64,000 nt of DNA from Paenibacillus taichungensis (GTDB lineage Bacteria; Bacillota; Bacilli; Paenibacillales; Paenibacillaceae). Below are positions 17,248 to 25,633 of this stretch, one piece after another. Position 1 is the stretch's first letter. Every line of letters starts with the position of its first letter. Location: the NCBI RefSeq assembly GCF_013359905.1, contig NZ_JABMCC010000108.1:186001-250000 (forward strand), in the 5' to 3' direction. Made by a program: the position numbers and the translations under genes. The notes beneath the pieces are model-generated. The model ran no database searches, was not told the origin of the DNA, and worked only from the letters and a program-made list of their open reading frames with translations.

Positions 17248-17826
17248 TTATTTTAATTTAATTTCCTTCTCCGAGGTCACTTCTTTCCCCTCTTCATTGG
17301 TAAACACAAACGTCGCTTTGCCGCGTTCACCCTTCATCTCATCCGAATAGATAAATCCGGAGAATTGCCCGTCACCACTGATATAAAATCCTTCTTTTCC
17401 ATTCGCGCCATGCTCGATCGCTTCCTTGTAGGAATTCACAATCGTTACCGTGTTGGACGTCCAGCGCATCTCGGATAAAGCATAGCCCTCAGGAATTTGT
17501 TTTATCGCAAAATCAAAGCTATTGCCCTCGGACGGCTTATCCGTCTGGTCAATGACGATCATGACCTGTCCTTCCGCATCAGCGGATTCCGATTGGGCCG
17601 TAGGCTTGCCTTCATTCCCACTTTCATTCGCCTGATTATTGTTATTCTTCGCCTCAATATTGGGGACGGAACTACTTCCCGCTTCCTCTATGGGCTGCTT
17701 TGATTGTGGATAGGCGTGTTCCTGTACGGATTCGTTGTTGTTTTTCGCCCCACATGCACTGGTCAACAGCAGAATACATAGAGCAGACACCCAGAGTATA
17801 GATTTATTTTTATTATTTTTCATCAT
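17248..17826 (-). CDS. lipoprotein of unknown function
   Basis: 192-aa exported lipoprotein. The lipobox LTSAC gives lipidated Cys25, followed by an Asn/Glu-rich flexible linker to about residue 95. A compact domain starts at MIVIDQTDKPSEG and ends TSEKEIKLK, beta-rich in appearance. ATG 17826 sits behind GGAGGGAG. I do not recognise the domain. It is a single gene with no obvious partner. Confidence 0.8.
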   Translation of the reverse strand: MMKNNKNKSILWVSALCILLLTSACGAKNNNESVQEHAYPQSKQPIEEAGSSSVPNIEAKNNNNQANESGNEGKPTAQSESADAEGQVMIVIDQTDKPSEGNSFDFAIKQIPEGYALSEMRWTSNTVTIVNSYKEAIEHGANGKEGFYISGDGQFSGFIYSDEMKGERGKATFVFTNEEGKEVTSEKEIKLK

Positions 17827-18055
17827 TGGAACTCCCTCCATTGATCTAAAGTAACAAGCACGATGCATTCATCCAAAGAGAACTTTCCAATCAGCACCTT
17901 CTATAGTAATTACTACACCATATCGTCTCACATTAAGCTCCATATTATGTAAATGGGTTATAATTCAGTTCGTTTTTACACTTCGATGAACCCTGAAATG
18001 TTGGCGTGTTACCCTGAAAGAGTTAGAAAATAAGTTATATGAGGGAGGAAAAAGG

Positions 18056-18931
18056 TTGAATCGCTTTGCTTTTATGATGCTTGTTATACTCGCCACTTCG
18101 CTTATGGGTTCATCCTTTGCTGTGGGCAAAATCGGACTGGCTTATATCTCACCAATACTGCTGGTTGGCATTCGATTTACGCTCGCTGGAGGACTAATGG
18201 CGCTGTGGGTACGAAATAAAAACCTTCCCGTAACCTCGCCTGACTGGCTCCGGTTGTTCGTCATCGGTCTGTTCCAGACGACGGGCGTAATGGCCTGCAT
18301 TTTCCTGAGTATGCGCACCATACCTTCCGGGCAGACGTCCATTCTCACGTTTACAAATCCGCTATTGGTGGTTCTTCTCGGAAGTTTATTTCTTGGTTTG
18401 AAATATCGGGCATACCAGTGGTTTGGGGTGCTCATCGGTATAACGGGGGTGTTCATCACGCTTGGATTCCATCTTCAATTCTCCGGAGGAACATTACTTG
18501 GTGTGGGTTCTGCCTTGTCCTGGGCAATCGCTACTCTCTTGGTCAAACAATGGGGCTCACGCTTCAGCACATGGGTCCTAACGGCATATCAGATGTTATT
18601 CGGCGGATTAACACTGTTATTGCTCAGTTTTACCATGGAATCAACAAAACTCATCCTGAACACCACGTCCATAGGGGTGATTCTGTATCTGGCGATTCTC
18701 GGTTCGATTGTTCAGTTTGCTACGTGGTTTTACCTGTTAAGCAAGGGCGATCCGGGCAAGACAAGTGCGTTTTTGTTTCTTGCTCCCTTCTTCGGTGTCT
18801 TATCCGGTTGGCTGCTTCTGGGCGAAGTCATTCGGGATTACGTTTATATGGGCGGGCTATGCATATTCCTGGGGATCTTTCTGGTAAACTGGACTGGACG
18901 AGCAAATAATAAGGACGTATTGATAAAATAA
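18056..18931 (+). CDS. EamA/DMT-superfamily transporter
   Basis: 291-aa membrane protein with ten hydrophobic helices arranged as two EamA repeats. Typical sequences are SSFAVGKIGLAYISP at the first helix pair and a second repeat from ~150 (GVGSALSWAIATLLVKQWG). The family exports metabolites such as amino acids. The TTG start is preceded by GAGGGAGGAAAAAGG. A terminator follows directly. Confidence 0.88.
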   Translation: MNRFAFMMLVILATSLMGSSFAVGKIGLAYISPILLVGIRFTLAGGLMALWVRNKNLPVTSPDWLRLFVIGLFQTTGVMACIFLSMRTIPSGQTSILTFTNPLLVVLLGSLFLGLKYRAYQWFGVLIGITGVFITLGFHLQFSGGTLLGVGSALSWAIATLLVKQWGSRFSTWVLTAYQMLFGGLTLLLLSFTMESTKLILNTTSIGVILYLAILGSIVQFATWFYLLSKGDPGKTSAFLFLAPFFGVLSGWLLLGEVIRDYVYMGGLCIFLGIFLVNWTGRANNKDVLIK

Positions 18932-18953
18932 AATATTCATGCCTGATTTTCGG

Positions 18954-18977
18954 CGATGCCCAGTGCATCGTTTTTTT
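18954..18977 (+). terminator. terminator of the EamA gene
   Basis: CGATGC-ccagt-GCATCG followed by seven T. Confidence 0.85.
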
Positions 18978-19024
18978 ATAATATCAACAAGGATAAACTT
19001 TACTGATATAAGGACGTGCGCCCA

Positions 19025-20074
19025 ATGATTTCTGCTGAACTGAAAGAACAATACTATGAGGCTCTTGTGGCTAAGGATTCGGAATACGAAGGTTTATTCT
19101 ATGTAGGCGTCAAAACGACGGGTGTATTCTGCCGACCTACATGCCCCGCGCGGAAGCCAAAGTTCGAAAACTGCGAATTCTATGAGACGGCTCAGCAGGC
19201 TTTGCTTGCTTCGTATCGTCCTTGCCAGCGCTGCCGCCCGTTGTCTCATCCCAATCAGGTATCTGATGTGGTACGCGTATTGGTGGAAGCCGTGGAGAAC
19301 CATCCGGAGAAACGCTGGAAAGGCCAGGATTTCAAGGCATTATCTATCGACGAATCGACGGCCAGACGTCAGTTCAAGAAGCGATTTGGCATGACCTTTG
19401 TGGAGTATGCCCGCGCCCGTCGTATGGGACTGGCCCTGAAAAATATTCGCTCCGGTCGAACGGTCATTGATGCCCAGCTGTCCACCGGTTACGAGTCCGG
19501 CAGCGGGTTCCGGGATGCCTTCTCGCGAATCATGGGCGCAGCGCCTACACAAGTAGATGAACAAAATGTCTTGAAGGCGTCCTGGATCGACACACGTCTT
19601 GGACCCATGATGGCTGTAGCCGATGAGAAGGCGCTATATCTGCTCGAATTCGTGGATCGCAGAGGTCTGGAGCGTGAGGTGGAACGTTTGCGTAAACGAA
19701 CGAAGTCAGCCATTGTACCTGGAGTAACAGAACCGATTCGTTCCATTGAACGGGAACTTGCGCAGTACTTTGAGGGCACGCTAACTGTATTCCATACCCC
19801 GTTGTTCTGGTTAGGAACACCATTCCAGAAGAGTGTATGGGAGCAATTGATTGCGATCCCACCGGGCGAGACGAGGTCATATCAAGATATCGCGAATGCA
19901 CTGGGTAAACCTACAGCATGTCGGGCGGTAGCACAGGCCAATGGAGCCAATCAGCTGGCCATTGTTATTCCATGTCACCGTGTGATCAATGCCAGTGGAG
20001 AACTGGGAGGATACGGAGGAGGCCTGACACGCAAAAACTGGCTTTTAACCCACGAGAAGCAGGCTCCTGAATAA
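19025..20074 (+). CDS. ada: Ada: bifunctional alkylation-response regulator / O6-methylguanine-DNA methyltransferase
   Basis: 349-aa three-domain protein. Residues 1-~75 are the zinc-binding Ada domain with Cys36, Cys40, Cys67 and Cys70 (FCRPTCPARKP and PCQRC), one of which accepts methyl from phosphotriesters. Residues ~80-170 form an AraC-type helix-turn-helix, and the C-terminal half is the MGMT domain with the acceptor-cysteine motif IPCHRVI. Repair of alkylated DNA and transcription activation are therefore in one chain, unlike the split AdaA/AdaB of Bacillus subtilis. ATG 19025 is preferred over GTG 19016, which is too close to AAGGA. Confidence 0.92.
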   Translation: MISAELKEQYYEALVAKDSEYEGLFYVGVKTTGVFCRPTCPARKPKFENCEFYETAQQALLASYRPCQRCRPLSHPNQVSDVVRVLVEAVENHPEKRWKGQDFKALSIDESTARRQFKKRFGMTFVEYARARRMGLALKNIRSGRTVIDAQLSTGYESGSGFRDAFSRIMGAAPTQVDEQNVLKASWIDTRLGPMMAVADEKALYLLEFVDRRGLEREVERLRKRTKSAIVPGVTEPIRSIERELAQYFEGTLTVFHTPLFWLGTPFQKSVWEQLIAIPPGETRSYQDIANALGKPTACRAVAQANGANQLAIVIPCHRVINASGELGGYGGGLTRKNWLLTHEKQAPE

Positions 20075-20144
20075 CTCAAGAGATATGAAATGAACGGCAT
20101 GTGGTATGAAAAGGATTAGCTATGTAACGGAGGAGATAAGTCTT

Positions 20145-20918
20145 ATGAGTACGCAACAAGAAAAAGCGGCGATGTTCCACCAATCCCATACGAAAGGCAA
20201 TCCATTGATTCTGGTCAATGTCTGGGATGCCGGGAGTGCACTCGCCATCCAATCTGCTGGAGCAGCAGCAATCGCTACTGGAAGCTGGTCTGTAGCTGCT
20301 GCCCACGGTGAACAAGATGGAGAGGCGATGCCATTCCAGCTGGTACTGGACAATCTGGCCCGTATTATAGCGAGCGTGGATTTGCCTGTTACGATCGATA
20401 TTGAGGGAGGGTATGGCAGGTTTGCGTCAGAAGTGAAGGGAAATGTGAGCCAAGTGATCCATCACGGTGCGGTAGGAATTAATATTGAGGATCAGCTCCC
20501 CTCTGGCGCGGGACTGTACGCTGTGGAGGAGCACTGTCTGAGACTGTCGGCTGCCCGAGAAGCTGCGGAGCAGGTAGGCATTCCGCTGTTCATTAACGCC
20601 CGCACAGATATCTTTTTGCAAAATGCACCTGAACGACACAATCACGCACTCCTGGAAGAAGCACTTATTCGCTCCAAGGCATATGCAGAAGCAGGCGCCA
20701 GTGGTCTGTTCGTTCCAGGCTTACAGAATCTACAACTGATTCAGGAATTGTGTGAACGTTCGTCGCTTCCGGTCAACGTGATGGTTACATCCCATGAGCC
20801 TTCACCAAAACAACTTGCTGGGCTGGGTGTGGCACGCGTAAGCTATGGGCCTTATCCTTATCTGCAAGCAATGGAATACCTGAAAGAACTGGGACAAAGT
20901 ATTCTATCTGGAAACTAA
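20145..20918 (+). CDS. isocitrate lyase / PEP mutase superfamily protein
   Basis: 257-aa TIM-barrel protein. It has the substrate-binding strand LILVNVWDAGSA, the Mg-binding DIEGGYG segment, and EDQLPSG, matching the oxaloacetate decarboxylase / PEP-mutase-like branch. The family's Lys-Lys-Cys-Gly lyase motif is absent, so isocitrate lyase activity is unlikely; 2-methylisocitrate, phosphonopyruvate or oxaloacetate chemistry are options. ATG 20145 follows GGAGGAGAT; 70 bp separate it from ada on the same strand, so read-through is possible. Confidence 0.8.
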   Translation: MSTQQEKAAMFHQSHTKGNPLILVNVWDAGSALAIQSAGAAAIATGSWSVAAAHGEQDGEAMPFQLVLDNLARIIASVDLPVTIDIEGGYGRFASEVKGNVSQVIHHGAVGINIEDQLPSGAGLYAVEEHCLRLSAAREAAEQVGIPLFINARTDIFLQNAPERHNHALLEEALIRSKAYAEAGASGLFVPGLQNLQLIQELCERSSLPVNVMVTSHEPSPKQLAGLGVARVSYGPYPYLQAMEYLKELGQSILSGN

Positions 20919-20927
20919 CACAAAGGC

Positions 20928-20965
20928 GTGCTTCTCATTTTTCACCAGAGGGAAGCGTACTTTTT
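20928..20965 (+). terminator. terminator of the PEP-mutase-like gene
   Basis: GTGCTTC and GGAAGCGTAC pair imperfectly, followed by TTTTT. Confidence 0.6.
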
Positions 20966-21020
20966 CACGATATTCAATTAATGCTACTATTATAAGCGAT
21001 CATCTATGATGTGAATCCTC

Positions 21021-21049
21021 AAACAGGTGCTAGACTGCGCCTGTTTTTT
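21021..21049 (+). terminator. second downstream terminator
   Basis: AACAGGTGC pairs with GCGCCTGTT (one T-G wobble), then TTTT. Confidence 0.7.
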
Positions 21050-21113
21050 GATGCTTATCTTTTCACCTATGTATGTTATAATCACCACTACCCAACACTA
21101 ACAGGAGGAAAAT

Positions 21114-21632
21114 ATGCTTAACGTTGAACAAAAGCTTGAAGTGCTACAATCGTATCCCCAACTGCAACGCAAAGATGTTTCTCTCGGTCGTGTTAATTTC
21201 CACTACGAAGAAAGTGCGTATGATAAAAAGATTGTTGCTCTCCATATTCACCCTAACGGTAACGGTTATATCTATGCAGGGCTACTGCCCAACTATGAGA
21301 CCGATGCTAAAGGATTCGTCAATATTCGTGATTACTCCGAAGAAGATCTACGCACATTATTAGATGAGACAATCAAAGCGATGTCTCACAATCCCAACGC
21401 AGTTGAATTCGAGGTGCCAGAACAAGTAAAAACTGCTGCTCCTGCATTGGCTACAACCTCTACAGGTGGCGGAACATGGGTCGATGAAGATGGACATACG
21501 CTGACTTTAAAATATGAAGATGACATGTGGTATGTGTATTCCGGTGTTAATCTGGATATGGCTTTCGAAACACGTAGCGAAGCTGGCGAGTATCTCAAAG
21601 AAGAAGGATTCAAACCACAAGCTCAAGCCTAA
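21114..21632 (+). CDS. conserved hypothetical protein, 172 aa
   Basis: Soluble protein with no signal peptide. Two parts are visible: residues 1-~100 mixed alpha/beta (HIHPNGNGYIYAGLL, then GFVNIRDYSEEDL), and after an Ala/Thr/Gly linker, residues ~120-172 with a small domain (WVDEDGHTLTLKYEDDMWYV) ending in a helix (SEAGEYLKEEGF). I do not recognise the family. The ribosome site AGGAGG and flanking terminators mark it as an independent, probably well-expressed gene. Confidence 0.8.
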   Translation: MLNVEQKLEVLQSYPQLQRKDVSLGRVNFHYEESAYDKKIVALHIHPNGNGYIYAGLLPNYETDAKGFVNIRDYSEEDLRTLLDETIKAMSHNPNAVEFEVPEQVKTAAPALATTSTGGGTWVDEDGHTLTLKYEDDMWYVYSGVNLDMAFETRSEAGEYLKEEGFKPQAQA

Positions 21633-21642
21633 CCTATACAAA

Positions 21643-21677
21643 AAAACACGAGGCGTGTATGTACACACTCGTGTTTT
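21643..21677. terminator. bidirectional terminator
   Basis: AAACACGAG and CTCGTGTTTTT around an inner GTGTA/TACAC stem, between convergent genes. A near-copy of the outer stem occurs at 25729-25759. Confidence 0.9.
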
Positions 21678-21687
21678 TCTGATCTGA

Positions 21688-22386
21688 TCAGTCTTTTCTG
21701 CCTTTCATTGTAAGCGGCGCATTCTTCATCATCGGGTACGTGCTCAGAAGCAAAGCACCTCCAATGACCCCCAGAGTGGTGAACAATGCGATGAGATTGA
21801 CATTTGTAAACCACTGGACCCACGTGCTCAGATCTGATAGAACAATTACCAGCGTAACGATTAAGCTAACCCCAAAGAACAGGACAAAAAAGTTGCGCAT
21901 CCCCAATCTAATCCAACAAACAGTTGAGAAGATGGATAACCCCAGCACCAGAAAACCAATCATCAGATCAAACCATAGATAGGAAAAAAAATGATATTCA
22001 CTTGAATACAGCATACCTGGTTGATAAAAGGTTACGCCAAGCGTCCCATATTCATGGAGAAGATGCATAATAAAATAGATGACGTTCAGTATCGTAATTG
22101 TTCCTACGACCATCCATACAGAAATGATATAAAAGGATTTCATAAACTGTATTCGTGTACTGCCCATACCGATCGCAACCGGAAACAATGTGATGATGCC
22201 CGCGACCGCAAAAGCACAGATTCCTCCGTACATTGGACCGAATAGTTGAGTAGTATACGTCACATCAAAGATGAATCCAATGGCCAGATAGACAACTGTA
22301 AGCATGAGTGTAATTGACGAGAAAATCATTAAATACCAGCGCATATCGTCCAGAATCAGCCGATTCGTACCTTTCACCGAGTTCAT
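21688..22386 (-). CDS. ABC-transporter membrane subunit (ABC-2-like)
   Basis: 232-aa membrane protein with six hydrophobic helices and no recognisable enzymatic motif. Its start overlaps the ATPase stop by four bases (ATGA), so the two are translationally coupled and probably assemble as one transporter. The six-helix layout matches ABC-2-type permeases of the Ytr kind. It is the last gene of the operon. Confidence 0.82.
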   Translation of the reverse strand: MNSVKGTNRLILDDMRWYLMIFSSITLMLTVVYLAIGFIFDVTYTTQLFGPMYGGICAFAVAGIITLFPVAIGMGSTRIQFMKSFYIISVWMVVGTITILNVIYFIMHLLHEYGTLGVTFYQPGMLYSSEYHFFSYLWFDLMIGFLVLGLSIFSTVCWIRLGMRNFFVLFFGVSLIVTLVIVLSDLSTWVQWFTNVNLIALFTTLGVIGGALLLSTYPMMKNAPLTMKGRKD

Positions 22387-23258
22387 CGCTTAATCCCCTC
22401 CTGATTACGCGTCCTGTTGACCAAATAATCCTGTAATGTTGCCTTCTCAATGGAAAGCCCCTGCGTATGAGCGATGTCTTTCCACGTTTTCGAGTATGGC
22501 TCATCAATCATCACTTTCAAGGTCGATCCCATCTGGGAAGATTCTATGACCTTCACGTCTGCGGTGACTCGATTGACATCTTCAATTCTCCCTGTTAGAA
22601 GAACTCCTTTTTCGCGCATCTCTTCCATCGGCTGATTAAATAACACTTCCCCGGCTTGCAGAACGATGAGGGACTCACATAAAGGCTGAATCTCCTCAAT
22701 ATGATGGCTTGATATTAGGATTAGACGCGGGTTATCTTCATACGTCTCCAGTAAAGTATTGTAGAAATATTTACGTTTCTCAGCATCAAGTCCATTGGTG
22801 GGCTCATCCAGAATCGTTACTCTTGCGTTACTGGCAAGACCCAATATCATCTGAGCGGCGGTCTTCATGCCTTTTGAGAATTTGGTGATCTTTTTCTTCA
22901 CTGGCAGTTCGAACATGTCGATTAATTGCTCGGCGAGACCCTGATTCCACTGAGGATGGAAGTATTGACCGAATCGAACCATGTCGTTGATCGTCCAATT
23001 TCTACCCAGGGGATGGTTCTCCTGGATATAACACAGATTCTCCTGCGCAGCCAAGTTGTTGTATGGATCCTGGCCCATCACTTCAATGGTTCCAGTATCA
23101 GGCCGGTTATGGCCTGCGAGCAGACTCATCAGGGTTGTTTTGCCTGCACCATTTCTTCCCCACATTGCACTAATGATCGGCTCACTCTCATGTAACGTCA
23201 CGTTTTTTAGCACCGGCGTCTGTTGATAGCTGTAGGTCACCTGCTCGATCTGAATCAT
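22383..23258 (-). CDS. ABC transporter ATP-binding protein (YtrB/YtrE type)
   Basis: 291-aa ATPase. Walker A is GRNGAGKTT (~residues 34-42), the signature motif is the divergent FSKGMK, Walker B is RVTILDEP, followed by the H-loop in SSHHIEE. The extended C-terminal ~80 residues are typical of this subgroup. It overlaps both the GntR gene upstream and the permease downstream by four bases. In Bacillus subtilis similar GntR-ABC operons (ytr) respond to cell-wall antibiotics; the same role here is inference. Confidence 0.9.
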   Translation of the reverse strand: MIQIEQVTYSYQQTPVLKNVTLHESEPIISAMWGRNGAGKTTLMSLLAGHNRPDTGTIEVMGQDPYNNLAAQENLCYIQENHPLGRNWTINDMVRFGQYFHPQWNQGLAEQLIDMFELPVKKKITKFSKGMKTAAQMILGLASNARVTILDEPTNGLDAEKRKYFYNTLLETYEDNPRLILISSHHIEEIQPLCESLIVLQAGEVLFNQPMEEMREKGVLLTGRIEDVNRVTADVKVIESSQMGSTLKVMIDEPYSKTWKDIAHTQGLSIEKATLQDYLVNRTRNQEGIKR

Positions 23259-23656
23259 AACTCACTCTCCTTATCTTTCTTGCCCCGGATCAAATCGATA
23301 ATCATGTCCTCATTCATGTGAATCCGTCTGGCCTCTTCAAGTAAAGGTTTGATATATTCTTCGTAGAAATGCTGCTTTCGTTCAACAAGCAATGCTTCTC
23401 TGGCTCCCTTCGCAACAAACATTCCAACACCTCGCTGTTTGTAAATGATACCTTTGTCCACGAGCATTTGAAGCCCTTTGCGTGCCGTGGCTGGATTAAT
23501 ATTGTAAAAGCGAGAGAGTTCATTGGTTGAAGGGACCTGTTCCTCCACCTTCAATCTGCCGTCTACAATGTCATCCATAATCATCATGGATATCTGATGA
23601 AAAATAGGCTGAGATTCATCCAAATTCGATTTCATGCGATTCCAACTTTCATTCAT
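23255..23656 (-). CDS. GntR-family regulator, YtrA subfamily
   Basis: 133-aa short GntR protein. The winged helix is PIFHQISMMIMDDIVDGRL, then VPSTNELSRFYNINPATARK and GIIYKQRGVGMFV. The short C-terminal dimerisation tail without a ligand domain defines the YtrA group. It is the first gene of the operon, with a four-base overlap into the ATPase gene, and is probably autoregulated through the inverted repeat just upstream. The ATG at 23656 lacks a good ribosome site; ATG at 23635 is an alternative. Confidence 0.88.
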   Translation of the reverse strand: MNESWNRMKSNLDESQPIFHQISMMIMDDIVDGRLKVEEQVPSTNELSRFYNINPATARKGLQMLVDKGIIYKQRGVGMFVAKGAREALLVERKQHFYEEYIKPLLEEARRIHMNEDMIIDLIRGKKDKESEL

Positions 23657-23673
23657 TGTTAATTAGTTAGTCG

Positions 23674-23704
23674 GTTAGTTACTCATGTGACTAACTATAG
23701 TATA
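23674..23704 (-). promoter_or_regulatory. YtrA-type operator overlapping the -10 region
   Basis: Inverted repeat GTTAGT-n10-ACTAAC at 23674-23695, abutting a -10-like TATACT (23699-23704) on the minus strand. A further AGTTAGT direct copy lies at 23666. The layout fits repression by the GntR protein. Confidence 0.55.
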
Positions 23705-23733
23705 CGGAAACCAATATGTAAATAGGCGAAGCA

Positions 23734-23904
23734 CTAATTAATCAACTTTTTCATTTTGGCTCGATTGTATTGATTAATAAGACCGTCCAGAACTACAGAT
23801 TGCTGGATGACTTCAGGATGAAGCAAACTGCCGTATTCCGACTGCAAGCGGTGAAGCTGTTGTCTGGCTTCTTCGATCTGTGACATTAACTCCAGGCAAT
23901 CCAT
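23734..23904 (-). CDS. Spo0E-like aspartyl-phosphate phosphatase
   Basis: 56-aa helical-hairpin protein. The family signature lies in the second helix (SVVLDGLINQYN), equivalent to the SQELD motif that binds and dephosphorylates Spo0A-P, delaying sporulation. ATG 23904 follows AAAGGAGGGG; a longer 63-residue reading would place this site inside the gene. It stands alone downstream of the signalling-peptide terminator. Confidence 0.85.
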   Translation of the reverse strand: MDCLELMSQIEEARQQLHRLQSEYGSLLHPEVIQQSVVLDGLINQYNRAKMKKLIN

Positions 23905-23999
23905 AGTACCCCTCCTTTTTGTCATATTTTAGTTTATTATGCCAATCGATAGGCCGCAAGGGGTACGACATACTTATTCTTCCACCAGACGCAAAAAAA

Positions 24000-24028
24000 G
24001 ACGCCTCTGAATGAATATTCAGAAGCGT
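24000..24028 (-). terminator. terminator of the receptor-peptide operon
   Basis: GACGC-CTCTGAAT pairs with ATTCAGAAGCGTC (one mismatch) and on the minus strand is followed by TTTTTTT. It lies 15 bp after the peptide ORF stop. Confidence 0.88.
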
Positions 24029-24033
24029 CCCTT

Positions 24034-24056
24034 GGTTTAGGCTTATGTCCCTAAAC
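24034..24056 (-). other. hairpin over the 3' end of the peptide ORF
   Basis: GGTTTAGG-cttatgtc-CCTAAACC has perfect 8-bp arms covering the codons for the last residues and the stop of the 46-codon ORF. It could stabilise the 3' end of the transcript. Confidence 0.5.
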
Positions 24057-24183
24057 CGTGGTCATTAGTTCGGTAAATTGAAGGGTTCGGAACTTCCTCA
24101 GTGGGGACAGGTCCAATAACAGGAGCAACGATGTTCACCACTATACTACATGTAACTATCAGCAAAGCCAGCTTTCTCTTCAT
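24043..24183 (-). CDS. putative secreted signalling-peptide precursor (Alo/Phr-like), 46 aa
   Basis: Short ORF starting inside the last codons of the HTH-TPR gene in another frame (38-nt overlap) and ending at TAA 24043. The ATG at 24183 has GAGGTG ten bases before it. The product begins MKRK, continues with a hydrophobic core over residues 5-20 (LALLIVTCSIVVNIVA), then a polar tail ending YRTNDHGLGT. This is the organisation of pheromone precursors exported by Sec, cleaved outside and re-imported to bind a TPR receptor. The likely mature peptide is the last 5-8 residues; DHGLGT resembles the xHGxGx form I recall for an Alo peptide of Paenibacillus polymyxa. A terminator follows. Function is inferred from architecture. 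Confidence 0.78.
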   Translation of the reverse strand: MKRKLALLIVTCSIVVNIVAPVIGPVPTEEVPNPSIYRTNDHGLGT

Positions 24184-25528
24184 TGAGTTTCTGCACCTCA
24201 CTAATTAAAATTTTGTACTGCTGTATAGCTGTGTCAGACGCATAATCCCTATATTGCTCAAATAGCCCGACACCTCTAAGCATACCTCGTCCGTCGCTAA
24301 TTTCAAGTGAAAACCTCAAACTATTAAGAACAAAATCTATTCCCTTGGCAAATTCATCTTTTTTAAGGTAATAGGTTCCCAATCCTGCCAACAGCCGAAC
24401 ATAACGATCATCCGTTACCTGTTTGCTAACTTTCCCAATTCGATTACTTTGTTCTTGATAAGTGAAGTAGGATTCGTATTCCTTTAGTACATAGTCAATA
24501 TTCATATCATAGCGGTTTGCAGCAGTTACAATGTCACATAGTGCAGGGAAAATCTCATTTTCCTTCGTTGAGATGTAATCGAGATAGTCAGGCAATATCT
24601 CAAACTGTCCAGCCATTAATTGATATATATAGCGATTTCCTTCAGCCCATTCCTGGAATTGATTAATGACAACCATCTCATCCGGATCAGGCTTTTTCAC
24701 CCAACTGTAGTCCGTATATAAAGAAACATATTTCAGTGCAATTTCATAATTATTTAGATGGAAGTTAGCACTTCCAGATGCCAAATAGGCATACATAATA
24801 TAAAAGATAATCGGTCGTTTCGTCTCTTCCTGTTTCCGTCTTCCATTCAACTCATAATGAATGGTCGCTTTTACTTTTAACTTTTCTGAGAGCTCCTGAA
24901 CCTTGCTCCACCTGTGAAGAGATGCGAAGGCATTGATCAGTTCGTTGAGCGCATCCAGCTGATAGCGTTCATCCAGCCGATCCACATAGTATTCGAATTG
25001 GGCCGCAATGATTAAATTTCGTTGCTGATCATTGCTCAGCCCCAATCTGAATAGTCGATACTGACATAGTGCAAGCCGTTCGGAGTGTTGCATTTTCTCA
25101 CTTTCGGCTATCGTTTCATATAGTAGAACGGCCGGTTTGAATTTACCAGCATGGTAGAATTCTTCAGCCAGATCAAATAACAAAGGAATATAAGATAGAT
25201 TATCCATCATCAACCGGATAACATCTTCAATACAATTCAATTTATTCAATTCTGCACATCGATGAAGGAATGGTCCCAGTCTTCGCCAGTCAGGGGCAGC
25301 ATGGACAAAACACTCATCTATATACAATTCATAGAAGTAACCTTCTTCAAGTCTCATAGCTGAAGTGATTCGATCCAGCTGCTGCATCGCAATCGGACGA
25401 TTCTTGTTCAAAATGTTGCTCAGCGTACCCGAGTTAATTCCTGACGTTTCCGAAAAAAGACTAATGGACATCTGCTCACGCTTCAGATAACTCTCTAAAT
25501 GATCGCGTATCGTGGTTGTCGGCTCCAA
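24146..25528 (-). CDS. HTH-TPR peptide-receptor regulator (RRNPP/AimR-Alo-like)
   Basis: ~460-aa cytoplasmic regulator. Residues ~7-65 form an XRE-type helix-turn-helix (MSISLFSETSGINSGTLSNI) and the remaining ~390 residues are helical repeats of TPR type, e.g. around EFYHAGKFKPAVLLYE, LASGSANFHLNNYEIALKY and LAGLGTYYLKKDEFAKGIDF. This is the layout of RRNPP quorum-sensing receptors (PlcR, NprR, AimR and the Paenibacillus Alo group). The start is probably TTG 25528, 11 nt after GGAGG; TTG 25546 overlaps that site. A near-consensus promoter and a palindrome lie upstream. It overlaps its cognate peptide gene, supporting a receptor role rather than a generic repressor. Confidence 0.85.
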   Translation of the reverse strand: MEPTTTIRDHLESYLKREQMSISLFSETSGINSGTLSNILNKNRPIAMQQLDRITSAMRLEEGYFYELYIDECFVHAAPDWRRLGPFLHRCAELNKLNCIEDVIRLMMDNLSYIPLLFDLAEEFYHAGKFKPAVLLYETIAESEKMQHSERLALCQYRLFRLGLSNDQQRNLIIAAQFEYYVDRLDERYQLDALNELINAFASLHRWSKVQELSEKLKVKATIHYELNGRRKQEETKRPIIFYIMYAYLASGSANFHLNNYEIALKYVSLYTDYSWVKKPDPDEMVVINQFQEWAEGNRYIYQLMAGQFEILPDYLDYISTKENEIFPALCDIVTAANRYDMNIDYVLKEYESYFTYQEQSNRIGKVSKQVTDDRYVRLLAGLGTYYLKKDEFAKGIDFVLNSLRFSLEISDGRGMLRGVGLFEQYRDYASDTAIQQYKILISEVQKLNEEKAGFADSYM

Positions 25529-25586
25529 ACTAACACCACCCTCCAAAATAAAAAACCATAAACAGGATTAACGGTATGCAAAAGTA

Positions 25587-25615
25587 ATTATATGTAATAA
25601 TTAAGCAAGGGTCAA
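25587..25615 (-). promoter_or_regulatory. sigma-A promoter of the receptor-peptide operon
   Basis: On the minus strand TTGACC (25610-25615) and a perfect TATAAT (25587-25592) are separated by exactly 17 bp. It is one of the best promoters in the window and would give a ~55-nt leader. Confidence 0.8.
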
Positions 25616-25633
25616 TAAGATAAATTCAACTAA

